DNA from: JAGNRR01 sp964612525
GTDB lineage: Bacteria > Bacteroidota > Bacteroidia > Chitinophagales > Chitinophagaceae
DNA: 30,429 bases
Assembly: GCA_964612525.1 (NCBI GenBank)
Contig: CAZTCQ010000022.1
Span: 1-30,429, forward strand
Reading direction: 5' to 3'
Shown piece after piece: positions 1 to 7,542 of the stretch. The position numbers and the translations under genes were made by a program. The number at the start of each line of letters is the position of its first letter. The stretch's first letter is position 1. Below the pieces are notes generated by a model. That model worked only from the letters and a program-made list of their open reading frames with translations, searched no databases and was not told the origin of the DNA.

Positions 1-843
1 GCTTATATCTGCGGTGAAGAGACTGCCTTATTAGAATCACTAGAAGGAAATCGAGGAAACCCAAGAATCAAACCACCCTTCCCTGCTGTAAAAGGTGTTT
101 GGGGCTGCCCAACGGTTGTGAATAATGTAGAAACCTTAGCGGCCGTTGTGCCGATCATTAATCATGGCGGGGATGAATATGCCAAAATAGGTGTAGGTCG
201 TAGCACGGGAACCAAACTAATTTCTGCTTGTGGTAATTTGAATAAGCCGGGTGTATATGAAATAGAAATGACGGAAAGCGTCGAAGATTTTATTTTTAGT
301 GATGAATTTTGCGGAGGAATCCCCAAGGGCAAAAAACTAAAAGCCTGTATCCCAGGTGGAAGTTCTGTGCCGATTGTGCCGGCAAATTTATTGTTGAACA
401 CTGCAGCTGGCGAAACAAGAATCATGAACTATGAGTCCTTGGCCGTTGGTGGTTTTGAAACAGGAACTATGATGGGTAGCGGTGGCTTTATCGTTTTAGA
501 TGAAGACCAATGTGTGGTGCGCCACACTATGAGTTTGGCAAGATTTTATAATCACGAAAGCTGCGGTCAATGTTCTCCATGCCGAGAAGGTACCGGTTGG
601 ATGTATAAAATTTTAAAGAATATCGAAAACGGTAAAGGCACCATGAAAGACATTGATTTGTTGTGGGATATTCAGCGCAAGATTGAAGGGAATACAATTT
701 GTCCGTTAGGCGATGCTGCAGCTTGGCCCGTGGCAGCAGCTATCCGTCATTTCAGAGACGAATTTGAATGGCATGTCACCCATCCTGAAGAAGCGCTAAC
801 CCGAAATTTCGGCATTGCGCAGTATGCTGCTGCCCTTGTTTAA
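1..843 (+). CDS. nuoF: NADH-quinone oxidoreductase subunit F (NuoF), 3' part
   Basis: This is the 51-kDa subunit of respiratory complex I, which carries FMN and the N3 4Fe-4S cluster and passes electrons from NADH into the peripheral arm. The frame is open from base 1, so the start lies outside the window; 280 residues are visible. The visible part begins with AYICGEETALLESLEG, a conserved NuoF segment. The C-terminal cluster motif is clear: ESCGQCSPCREGTGWM has Cys codons at 562, 571 and 580, and the fourth ligand is the Cys at 700 in GNTICPLGDAA. The protein ends at the usual place for the family. nuoG normally follows nuoF but is absent here: the next 219 bases hold no gene, and the next genes are on the other strand. 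Family assignment is near certain. Confidence 0.97.
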   Translation, partial: AYICGEETALLESLEGNRGNPRIKPPFPAVKGVWGCPTVVNNVETLAAVVPIINHGGDEYAKIGVGRSTGTKLISACGNLNKPGVYEIEMTESVEDFIFSDEFCGGIPKGKKLKACIPGGSSVPIVPANLLLNTAAGETRIMNYESLAVGGFETGTMMGSGGFIVLDEDQCVVRHTMSLARFYNHESCGQCSPCREGTGWMYKILKNIENGKGTMKDIDLLWDIQRKIEGNTICPLGDAAAWPVAAAIRHFRDEFEWHVTHPEEALTRNFGIAQYAAALV

Positions 844-924
844 ATTGAAGCTTAGAATTTGTAAGGAAATTCAATTTGAATGAGTTTCCTATTCTTAGAA
901 AAATAATAATTTTTAAACCTTGGA

Positions 925-961
925 CTAATTACTAATTAGCCATCCTTTAAACCAATGGTTT
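925..961. repeat. Two short palindromes downstream of nuoF
   Basis: The 219-base gap after nuoF holds no gene that I can support. It contains two perfect odd palindromes close together: CTAATTA-c-TAATTAG at 925-939, flanked by TGG (921-923) and CCA (940-942), and AAACCA-a-TGGTTT at 949-961. The first could form an RNA hairpin of about 8 bp with one bulge and a 5-base loop, but no T-run follows, so it is a poor intrinsic terminator. The function is unknown. Confidence 0.35.
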
Positions 962-1062
962 TACTAATGCTACTGCCTAGAACAACATTTAGCAGTGCGT
1001 TAGTCACGGGTATATTCAAAAGCTCTCGGCTTTACTAAAGTCAAAAAGAAGAAGAAAAAAAA

Positions 1063-1290
1063 TTATTTAACCGAAGGTTTAACAAAGAAACCAGCCGTAG
1101 AAAATGAAATTTCTTTAGCAGCTGGTGTTTGCTTGGTTTGCTTTAATGGAATCGTCTCAACACTTTCGTAGGTTATAGCATCAAATTCAAGCTTTCCTAC
1201 TTTATCTGGAGATACTTGTTTGCACGTGGCACAAACAATCATTGAATAGATAAAAATCAATGAGGTAAAAACATTAATCGTTCGTCTCAT
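1063..1290 (-). CDS. Small exported protein, unknown function
   Basis: A 75-residue protein that I do not recognise. The N-terminus (MRRTINVF, then a hydrophobic stretch to about residue 22) looks like a signal peptide or membrane anchor. It is followed by two cysteines in CATC and a polar tail rich in Lys, Thr and Glu. The lipobox is not convincing, so lipoprotein status is open. An ATG at 1341 in the same frame would add 17 residues. I prefer the ATG at 1290 because it opens directly on the signal-like sequence and because a promoter-like element (1308-1338) overlaps the longer version. It lies alone between the 3' ends of nuoF and the O-antigen ligase gene. It could still be a chance ORF. 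Confidence 0.4.
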   Translation of the reverse strand: MRRTINVFTSLIFIYSMIVCATCKQVSPDKVGKLEFDAITYESVETIPLKQTKQTPAAKEISFSTAGFFVKPSVK

Positions 1291-1307
1291 AATATAGGGT
1301 TGGAACG

Positions 1308-1338
1308 CAAAAATAGAATGTTGATAAGTTAAATGCAA
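1308..1338 (-). promoter_or_regulatory. Bacteroidota-type promoter for the small exported protein
   Basis: On the minus strand, TATTTTTG (1308-1315) matches the TAnnTTTG -7 box. A TTG (1336-1338) sits 20 bases upstream, within the usual -33 spacing. The ATG at 1290 is 17 bases downstream of the box. Confidence 0.45.
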
Positions 1339-1447
1339 CATTTAACAAGCTAAATATTAATTTAATAACAAAATTAACAATAAGCTGAATTTCAAATAAT
1401 TAAATATATTACAATGATTATATGATTAAGGTTTCATTAAGACAACT

Positions 1448-2887
1448 TTAGCTTTCAGCCCTGACTCTTCCTGTCTTTAGGTCAAAGGCAACGAGTATAG
1501 CTAAGCCTATATAAAATAGACTGCCAATTTTATCAGTTTCAAGCAGCTCGCTAAAGAAATTATTAACAAAAACGGCCGCCAACATGCCCAAAATGGCCAA
1601 AACTATACGACGGTCGCTAGCCGAAGAGCATTGAAAATAAATACGCTGACCACGCCAGAAGATAAAGAAAACAAGCCCAGCGTATAATAGCATCCCTACC
1701 CAACCCTGCTCAGCCAGCATAAAAAGAAAGTAATTATGCGTGGTGGATTTTTCAATATTCCGACTGACCCAAGTTCTATATTCGGTAATCGCATAACGAG
1801 GATAAGTATCATAAAACTTATTCGGCCCAACACCAAGAATGGGGTAATCCTGACTCATTCGTACCGTAGCAATCCAACGGTGATAACGCTCAGCCGAGGA
1901 AATATCTGTCCCCTGCAGAGTAGCCATTAAGTGATCCGTAAGATTTTCATGCATCACTGTTTTATCAAAACGTGGCCGAAACTGTAGGTATCTATTATCA
2001 TGAGCTAACCATAAAACTAGCGAAAGGATTAAAATATAAATTACCGGAATTACATATCGACCCAATCGAATGCGAATGGCAATCATCATACCTATTCCAA
2101 ACAAAACGGCGCCCCAAGCCCCTCTAGAATATGAAAAATAGACAGCTATTAAGTACAATGGAATAGAGAGCAAAAGTAAAAAGCGATAAACACTCCCCTT
2201 TCTTCCTACCCAAAAAGCACCTAAAACAGCGAAGAAAAAGCATGAAATCATTGAACCATACATCACGTGATTCTTAAAAAAAGGTTGAATCGGATCGTGC
2301 ACATCCGAGAAATTAAAGCCCACTCCTTTGGCTTTATACATTACCGCAAGTACGATAAGCGTCAAAACCGAAAACATGGCCCAAAACCCAATTCCTAAAT
2401 TGCGAGACCGATAGAAATATCCAAAACCAAAAAAGAAAAAAGGCACCAAAAACCATATTTTCTTAATTAAAAACTTCGCACTAAAACCAACATCAGAAGA
2501 GCCCAGTGTAGCCAGCAGCGTCCAGACAAAACTAGCTAAAACGAATAAGGTGAAAGGGTGTGAAAAAAAAGAAGCTTTATAAATATCTTTCTTTTTAATA
2601 AAATAAAAAGCCATCAGGGCCGTAACCAAAAGCTGAAGTAATTCATCTGGAAAATCTAGCCTAACGGGCAGTATTTTTTCCATGGGAAAGGAAAGTGGCA
2701 CCGTTAAGAGCAACACATGATACGGCAGTTCAATATTTGGAATAATATAAAAAAGTAAAAGAACACCCGCCGGTAAGAAAACCGCCGGCCAAAAATCCGT
2801 CAACATGGAATAAACCAGACCAAGCAGAAACAAAGCTGCTAGGCTTATAAAAAGGAGCTTCACATTCGTTTCGAATGATTTAAGCAT
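1448..2887 (-). CDS. O-antigen ligase/polymerase family membrane protein (Wzy_C)
   Basis: A polytopic inner-membrane protein of 479 residues, likely to join or polymerise undecaprenol-linked glycan units at the periplasmic face. It has many hydrophobic segments across its length. The Wzy_C-type signature lies near the C-terminus: the motif containing STTHNYFLFMLAEQGWVGML, preceded by a long periplasmic loop with GVGPNKFYDTYPRY. Sequence alone does not separate WaaL ligases from Wzy polymerases. The ATG at 2887 overlaps the stop of the upstream Wzz-like gene by 8 bases, which suggests translational coupling. A TTG at 2935 in the same frame would need a 56-base overlap and is less likely. It is the last gene of a flippase, chain-length and ligase set. 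Confidence 0.88.
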   Translation of the reverse strand: MLKSFETNVKLLFISLAALFLLGLVYSMLTDFWPAVFLPAGVLLLFYIIPNIELPYHVLLLTVPLSFPMEKILPVRLDFPDELLQLLVTALMAFYFIKKKDIYKASFFSHPFTLFVLASFVWTLLATLGSSDVGFSAKFLIKKIWFLVPFFFFGFGYFYRSRNLGIGFWAMFSVLTLIVLAVMYKAKGVGFNFSDVHDPIQPFFKNHVMYGSMISCFFFAVLGAFWVGRKGSVYRFLLLLSIPLYLIAVYFSYSRGAWGAVLFGIGMMIAIRIRLGRYVIPVIYILILSLVLWLAHDNRYLQFRPRFDKTVMHENLTDHLMATLQGTDISSAERYHRWIATVRMSQDYPILGVGPNKFYDTYPRYAITEYRTWVSRNIEKSTTHNYFLFMLAEQGWVGMLLYAGLVFFIFWRGQRIYFQCSSASDRRIVLAILGMLAAVFVNNFFSELLETDKIGSLFYIGLAILVAFDLKTGRVRAES

Positions 2888-3866
2888 CCGCGGTAAAAAA
2901 TTCTTTGTTCCGAATAATGTATTCGTATAGGACAATCAAAAGCCACGCAAACAAGAAAGCGGCTGCACCAACTAACAAAACAGTTAGTGTGCGATACGGT
3001 CCCGCTTTCTGGCCGCTAGGACTCGCCCATTGTGCTACGTGAATCATAGGAATATCATAGTGCAGCAAGGCGCGAAATTCATTGGCCAGAGCGGCGTATT
3101 TTCCTTTTTCAATCACCAAGCGATCCTTTACTTCTGATACTTCCTGAATATTCTCTAGTGCTCTAGCGTAGCCCGCTCCACTACCATTCATTTTGCCAAC
3201 CATTAAATTTTTACGACCAGGACTTACGATATCATAAATTCCAAACTGAGTTCTCATGGCGACCAATGTATCGGTCAAAATTGCAATCTGAGCTGTTATG
3301 GAATCACTGCGCTTGTCTAAGGCCTTGGCTAACTGCTCGTTGCCATTGATGTAAACTTCCTTTAGTTTTTTTTCTGCAAAATTCATAGCAGCATTTACTA
3401 CTTTGGCTCCGAGCTCTTTATCAGTATCCGTAAAATGAACTTCTAAATGTTTGAAGCCGGTTCTGCTAAAGGAATAGTTTTTTGCAAATTTCTTAAAGGT
3501 TTTATGCATCCCATTTGGGTCTTTTTTTACATCAATTTTATAATGGTCATACATTTTAAACTCTTCAATCAGCTGCGCCATGACATCCGAGGTATTACCA
3601 ATTACATAAAGTCGATCGGCTTCATTTTCTTCTCCAAAAATATCAACCCACTCCTGGTTAAACTCGCGAAACATATTAACTCTGGCATTTATCACCGAAG
3701 AAGCAGGAAAAAAAGCTCCATAGGCTTTGTATGTATTTTTTGTAAAAAACATAACGCCTGCTGCAATAATAGCTGCGATCAAGGCAAAGCCGATAATTAT
3801 TTTTTTCTGTTGCCATCCTACGCGGATGAAGTCAATCAAATCCAAATTTTCTTTTTGTTTTGTCAT
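2880..3866 (-). CDS. Wzz/GumC-type polysaccharide chain-length determinant protein
   Basis: An inner-membrane protein of 328 residues with Wzz topology. A short cytoplasmic N-terminus (DLIDFIRVGWQQKK) precedes one transmembrane helix at about residues 24-42. A long periplasmic region of mixed and coiled-coil character follows, and a second transmembrane helix lies near residues 290-312. No C-terminal tyrosine-kinase domain is present, so it is a stand-alone polysaccharide co-polymerase. The ATG at 3866 is chosen over an in-frame TTG at 3884, which falls inside a TATATTTG promoter box. It overlaps the ligase gene downstream and follows the flippase gene on the same strand. It probably sets the length of the polymer made by its neighbours. 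Confidence 0.85.
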   Translation of the reverse strand: MTKQKENLDLIDFIRVGWQQKKIIIGFALIAAIIAAGVMFFTKNTYKAYGAFFPASSVINARVNMFREFNQEWVDIFGEENEADRLYVIGNTSDVMAQLIEEFKMYDHYKIDVKKDPNGMHKTFKKFAKNYSFSRTGFKHLEVHFTDTDKELGAKVVNAAMNFAEKKLKEVYINGNEQLAKALDKRSDSITAQIAILTDTLVAMRTQFGIYDIVSPGRKNLMVGKMNGSGAGYARALENIQEVSEVKDRLVIEKGKYAALANEFRALLHYDIPMIHVAQWASPSGQKAGPYRTLTVLLVGAAAFLFAWLLIVLYEYIIRNKEFFTADA

Positions 3867-3881
3867 ATAAAAAGATTGAAG

Positions 3882-3889
3882 CAAATATA
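3882..3889 (-). promoter_or_regulatory. TAnnTTTG -7 box upstream of the Wzz-like gene
   Basis: The minus strand reads TATATTTG here, 15 bases before the ATG at 3866. No clear TTG is seen at the -33 position, so an internal operon promoter is plausible but not proven. Confidence 0.4.
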
Positions 3890-3990
3890 TTGTACTGGTT
3901 TTACTTATTCGCCTAAAAGTTTAGGTAGTCTGTTTTTATACTTAGCAAAGATTTTAAGAAGCAAACTAAAGGAAACTAGGTCAACATCTA

Positions 3991-5454
3991 CTATTTGCTC
4001 TTAACGGTAATTTCTTGAAAATATTTTATTAAATCTTGCCATTTCCAGAGGCGAAGTACAAAAACCAAAGGGAGAAAGATAGCTACATTCAACAGAATAG
4101 AATACAACAAGCCAATGGCCAATTGTTTAAACATATAATTTAGAACAATAAAAGCAAGAAAGAAAAAGACAAATTGAAGGAACCAAGAAGCTTTTACGCT
4201 TACGTCTGTTTTTTTAATGCTAAAAATAATATAGGCTGCCGCCGCAAACCACTGCACTCCTAGCCCAACCCATGCTACTGCCTGTGCTTTATATAAGGGG
4301 ATCAGGAAGCTATTACCCACCAAACTTAAAAAGCAAGCAGCAGCGGCAATTCCTATCAAAATTTTTAAACTTCCATTTGCGGTGAGCAATGTAGAATAAA
4401 CATTCATAATGCAATAAGCAGGAAAGGAAAAAATAACAAAGCCATACAAATAGCTAGCCGTGAGTGTATTTTTCTCATATAATAAACTCATGATATCTTC
4501 TTTAAAAAAGACCGCATTAGCTGCAATCACAATGGAAATAGGCAGGAGAATATTAGTAGTGGTTCGCACTAAAGAACTAATCTTATTTTTTTTAGATAAT
4601 AGGCGGCTAAACATGGGAAGCAACATTCCTGCGAACAGAAAACCGAACATATTCAATGCATCTAAAATTCTGAAGGCTTTAGCATAGAGACCATTTTGAA
4701 ATTCTCCATCTTCTGACAACATATTGACTAACAATACTTGGTCGGAACGCATATAAATTGCCATGAGCAGAATTAAAATAGCATAGGGTAAGCTATCGCG
4801 AATAATATTTCGCACCAAGCTAAATTGAAAACCGAAAAATCTGATTTTTGCATAACGAAAAACTATAATAAAAAGAGCGACCAAAATACTGACACCATAG
4901 GCAGCTAATTGAGCAAAAACAAACCATTCTATCTTAAACTGAGCTCGAAGGCTGGGGGTAAACAAAAGAACCGAACAAATAACAATCATCAGCAAACGAT
5001 CCAAAACACTGAGCATACTATCAATTTTAAAATCATGATGAGCACTCACGTTGCTTCGCAAAAAGAGTAAAAATGAATTGAGAATTTGAATACCGCCTAT
5101 CAACAGCAGCAGTTGAAAACTCCGTCCCTGATAGTCTAAAAACAAGCCTGCCAGCAGTAAGACACCAATAAATAATAGACTCAGCACAGATTTCGCCACA
5201 AGCATATTGGGTAAAAACTCCTTTAACTTATGGGTATTCTCGGCTACGCTTTTATTATTATAATTAGTAATTCCTAAGTCCAGCAGAATATTAAATATGA
5301 TGCTCAAATTAAGCAAGGAGGCGAACAAACCGTAATCTATATCTCCTACAACGTTTTGCACATTCCTATCAATGGCAAAAATATAAATTGGTTTTACTAA
5401 TAAATTAAGCAAAACCATGAGGGTAATATTCGATACAAAATAACGCTTCAGCAT
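3991..5454 (-). CDS. Polysaccharide flippase (Wzx/MATE-like, MOP superfamily)
   Basis: A 487-residue protein with about 12-14 hydrophobic segments and the family's N-terminal layout (VSNITLMVLLNLLVKPIYIF, then DYGLFASLLNLSIIFNILLDLGITNYN). The DYGLF and LDLGITNY stretches fit the first helices of Wzx/PST exporters. It would flip undecaprenyl-pyrophosphate-linked oligosaccharide across the inner membrane. It starts at an ATG, 56 bases from the divergent glycosyltransferase ATG. Downstream on the same strand come the Wzz-like and ligase/polymerase genes, which supports a Wzy-dependent export pathway. Only one glycosyltransferase is nearby, so most of the sugar-assembly genes must be elsewhere. 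Confidence 0.88.
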   Translation of the reverse strand: MLKRYFVSNITLMVLLNLLVKPIYIFAIDRNVQNVVGDIDYGLFASLLNLSIIFNILLDLGITNYNNKSVAENTHKLKEFLPNMLVAKSVLSLLFIGVLLLAGLFLDYQGRSFQLLLLIGGIQILNSFLLFLRSNVSAHHDFKIDSMLSVLDRLLMIVICSVLLFTPSLRAQFKIEWFVFAQLAAYGVSILVALFIIVFRYAKIRFFGFQFSLVRNIIRDSLPYAILILLMAIYMRSDQVLLVNMLSEDGEFQNGLYAKAFRILDALNMFGFLFAGMLLPMFSRLLSKKNKISSLVRTTTNILLPISIVIAANAVFFKEDIMSLLYEKNTLTASYLYGFVIFSFPAYCIMNVYSTLLTANGSLKILIGIAAAACFLSLVGNSFLIPLYKAQAVAWVGLGVQWFAAAAYIIFSIKKTDVSVKASWFLQFVFFFLAFIVLNYMFKQLAIGLLYSILLNVAIFLPLVFVLRLWKWQDLIKYFQEITVKSK

Positions 5455-5493
5455 CCTTACGAGTAAAAATAACCTAACTAAAAGGAGATAACC

Positions 5494-5501
5494 TACATTT
5501 G
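5494..5501 (+). promoter_or_regulatory. TAnnTTTG -7 box of the glycosyltransferase gene
   Basis: TACATTTG lies 9 bases before the ATG at 5511, which implies a transcript with almost no leader. No TTG is visible at -33. The box overlaps the in-frame TTG at 5499 that would otherwise be a start candidate. Confidence 0.5.
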
Positions 5502-5510
5502 TGCCGAAAA

Positions 5511-6638
5511 ATGAAAATTGCGGTCAATACAAGGTTTTTATTAAAAGATAAACTAGAAGGCATCGGCTGGTTTACGCATGAGATATTCAAGCGGATGGTC
5601 ATTAACCACCCCGAAGATGAATTCCTGTTTATTTTTGATCGACCCTACGATGAGCGATTCATTTTTTCGGATAATGTAACACCTATAGTCGCTTCTCCCC
5701 CAGCGCGCCATCCGATTCTTTGGAAAATTTGGTTTGACTTTTCCATACCCAAGGTATTAAAAAAGCACAAGCCGGATATTTTTATTTCCACTGACGGATT
5801 TGCTTCTTTAAGAACGGAGGTTCCACAAATCACTACTATTCATGATTTAGCTTTTGAGCATTATCCGGAGCACCTTCCGTTTAAATTTAGATATTATCTA
5901 AGAAAATTTACTCCCAAGTTTGCTCACTTTGTAAAAAAAATAGTGACCGTTTCTACTTTTTCTAAAGTTGATTTACAAGAGCAGTACGGTGTCCCAGTAG
6001 ATAAAATTTCTGTAGTTTACAATGGAGCCCATACAGAATACAAACCACTAGATTCGGAAACTATTCATGAGATTCGTAGAGAATATGCTAGCGGAAAACC
6101 CTACTTTGTTTTTGCTGGAGCACTCCACCCTCGGAAAAATATTGAGAAACTTTTAGAAGCTTTTGCTTTATTTAAAAAAGAAACAAAAAGTGATATGCAG
6201 CTATTGCTAGTCGGTCGCTTTGCTTGGAAATCAGACAGTATAAAAAATGCGCTCAGCCAACATCCTTTCCGAGATGACATTCATAATTATGATTATATGA
6301 ACGTTGATAAGCTTTCTAAAATTATTGGCAGCGCCTATGCCCTCACCTTCGTTTCTTTATTTGAAGGTTTTGGGATTCCAATTCTAGAAGCTATTCGTTG
6401 CCATGTTCCTTCCATTACGGCCAATAAAACTTCCATGCCTGAAGTTGTAGGAGAAACGGGAATTTTAGTATCCCCTGATAGTACTGAAGAAATTGCCCAG
6501 GCGATGAAAACGATAGTGACTGACACCGCACTGAGACAGCGTCTCATTGATAATTGTGAGGTACAAGGAAGTAAATTCTGCTGGGATAAAAGTGCTGAGG
6601 ATTTTTATCAGTTGATTAAAAAAGAAATATCAACCTAG
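5511..6638 (+). CDS. Glycosyltransferase family 1/4 (GT-B fold)
   Basis: A 375-residue cytoplasmic glycosyltransferase, probably adding a sugar from a nucleotide donor to the surface polysaccharide exported by the divergent neighbours. The N-terminal half (KIAVNTRFLL, then GIGWFTHEIF) is the acceptor-side Rossmann domain. The C-terminal half carries GT4 marks: AGALHPRKN at about 202-210 and the donor-binding E-x7-E motif EGFGIPILE at 285-293. The sugar specificity cannot be read from the sequence. The ATG at 5511 is chosen because an upstream in-frame TTG at 5499 lies inside a promoter box. The small palindromes ACCTAGGT (6634-6641) and AGCCTAGGCT (6654-6663) follow, with no terminator. Confidence 0.92.
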   Translation: MKIAVNTRFLLKDKLEGIGWFTHEIFKRMVINHPEDEFLFIFDRPYDERFIFSDNVTPIVASPPARHPILWKIWFDFSIPKVLKKHKPDIFISTDGFASLRTEVPQITTIHDLAFEHYPEHLPFKFRYYLRKFTPKFAHFVKKIVTVSTFSKVDLQEQYGVPVDKISVVYNGAHTEYKPLDSETIHEIRREYASGKPYFVFAGALHPRKNIEKLLEAFALFKKETKSDMQLLLVGRFAWKSDSIKNALSQHPFRDDIHNYDYMNVDKLSKIIGSAYALTFVSLFEGFGIPILEAIRCHVPSITANKTSMPEVVGETGILVSPDSTEEIAQAMKTIVTDTALRQRLIDNCEVQGSKFCWDKSAEDFYQLIKKEIST

Positions 6639-6690
6639 GTGAATAACTAAACGAGCCTAGGCTTGCTCAATTTGCTACCTTTAATCCTTC

Positions 6691-7464
6691 ATGGAAGAGG
6701 CGAATGAAATTTACAACATAAAGCTAGAGCAATTTGAAGGTCCGTTCGATTTGCTTTTATTCTTTATCCAGCGTGATGAATTAGATATTTACAATATCCC
6801 CATTCAAAAAATCACGGCAGATTTTATGGAGTACATTCAATCAATTGATGAGTTAAACATCGAACAGGTAAGTGAATTCATACTTTTTGCTTCCACACTT
6901 ATGCGAATCAAATCAAGAATGCTTTTGCCCAGAAAAGAAGTGGACGAAGAAGGAAATGAGATTGATCCGCGTCAAGAATTGATTGATAAAATATTAGAAT
7001 ACAAACGCTTCAAAGAAGCGGCTGCCGAAATGCAATTGTTAGAAGCCGAAAGACAAATGCAACTGAAGCGAGGAAATGTGGTGCAAGAATTAATGGACAT
7101 AGGCCGAAAAGAAAGTGAAGGTACAGAGGGAGAATCTTTGACGTCCTTTAAACTTTTTGCCGCCTATGAGCGGGTACTTAAAAAACTAGATGCCAGAGTC
7201 AACAAACCTGAACACGTTGTGGTAAAATATAATTATACTATGCAGGGGCAACGAAACTTTATCCATGATTGGCTCAAGCGTGATTCTAAAATTTCATTCG
7301 AACGATTCTTTCAATCTTGTGAGAATAGAGTACATGCCATTTTCAACTTCTTGGCAATTTTGGAACTCTCTCAACAACAATACATTAGAGTCTTGAGCGG
7401 CGAAGGGCGGAACAACTTCATCCTTGAATGGACGGGTGCTAATACTGCTGAATTAGATTATTAG
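6691..7464 (+). CDS. scpA: Segregation and condensation protein A (ScpA)
   Basis: The kleisin subunit of the bacterial SMC-ScpAB condensin. It bridges the SMC heads and helps compact and segregate the chromosome. The 257-residue length is normal. The diagnostic N-terminus is present (YNIKLEQFEGPFDLLLFFI, then DELDIYNIPI), followed by the helical kleisin segment ASTLMRIKSRMLLP. The C-terminal winged-helix part includes FNFLAILELSQQQYIRV. It starts at ATG 6691; TACCTTTA at 6676-6683 is a near match to the -7 box. scpB is not in the window. It stands between a glycosyltransferase and a radical SAM gene and shows no functional link to either. Confidence 0.96.
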   Translation: MEEANEIYNIKLEQFEGPFDLLLFFIQRDELDIYNIPIQKITADFMEYIQSIDELNIEQVSEFILFASTLMRIKSRMLLPRKEVDEEGNEIDPRQELIDKILEYKRFKEAAAEMQLLEAERQMQLKRGNVVQELMDIGRKESEGTEGESLTSFKLFAAYERVLKKLDARVNKPEHVVVKYNYTMQGQRNFIHDWLKRDSKISFERFFQSCENRVHAIFNFLAILELSQQQYIRVLSGEGRNNFILEWTGANTAELDY

Positions 7465-7503
7465 AAACGCCTTTCGATTTTTTTTCAAACTAGATTTTTA
7501 GTG

Positions 7504-7520
7504 ACGTAAACTCTTTACGT
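7504..7520. promoter_or_regulatory. Perfect inverted repeat, possible operator, upstream of the radical SAM-like gene
   Basis: ACGTAAA-ctc-TTTACGT is a perfect 7-3-7 dyad that ends 22 bases before the ATG at 7543. TAACCTTTG at 7531-7539 resembles the -7 box with one extra spacer base. The dyad would then overlap the -33 region, as a repressor or activator site would. No T-run follows, so a terminator for scpA is less likely. Confidence 0.4.
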
Positions 7521-7542
7521 AGAAAATGCTAACCTTTGGGTT

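Noticed and set aside
1342..1447. Very AT-rich stretch before the O-antigen ligase stop as a possible mobile-element scar
   Set aside because: No terminal repeats, target duplication or transposase remnants could be found.
2888..2935. TTG start that would lengthen the O-antigen ligase by 16 residues
   Set aside because: It lies deep inside the Wzz-like gene, while the ATG at 2887 gives the usual short stop/start overlap.
3447..4004. 185-codon plus-strand open frame opposite the Wzz-like and flippase genes
   Set aside because: It is antisense to two well-supported membrane-protein genes and its translation, rich in Phe, Ile, Lys and Cys, matches no family.
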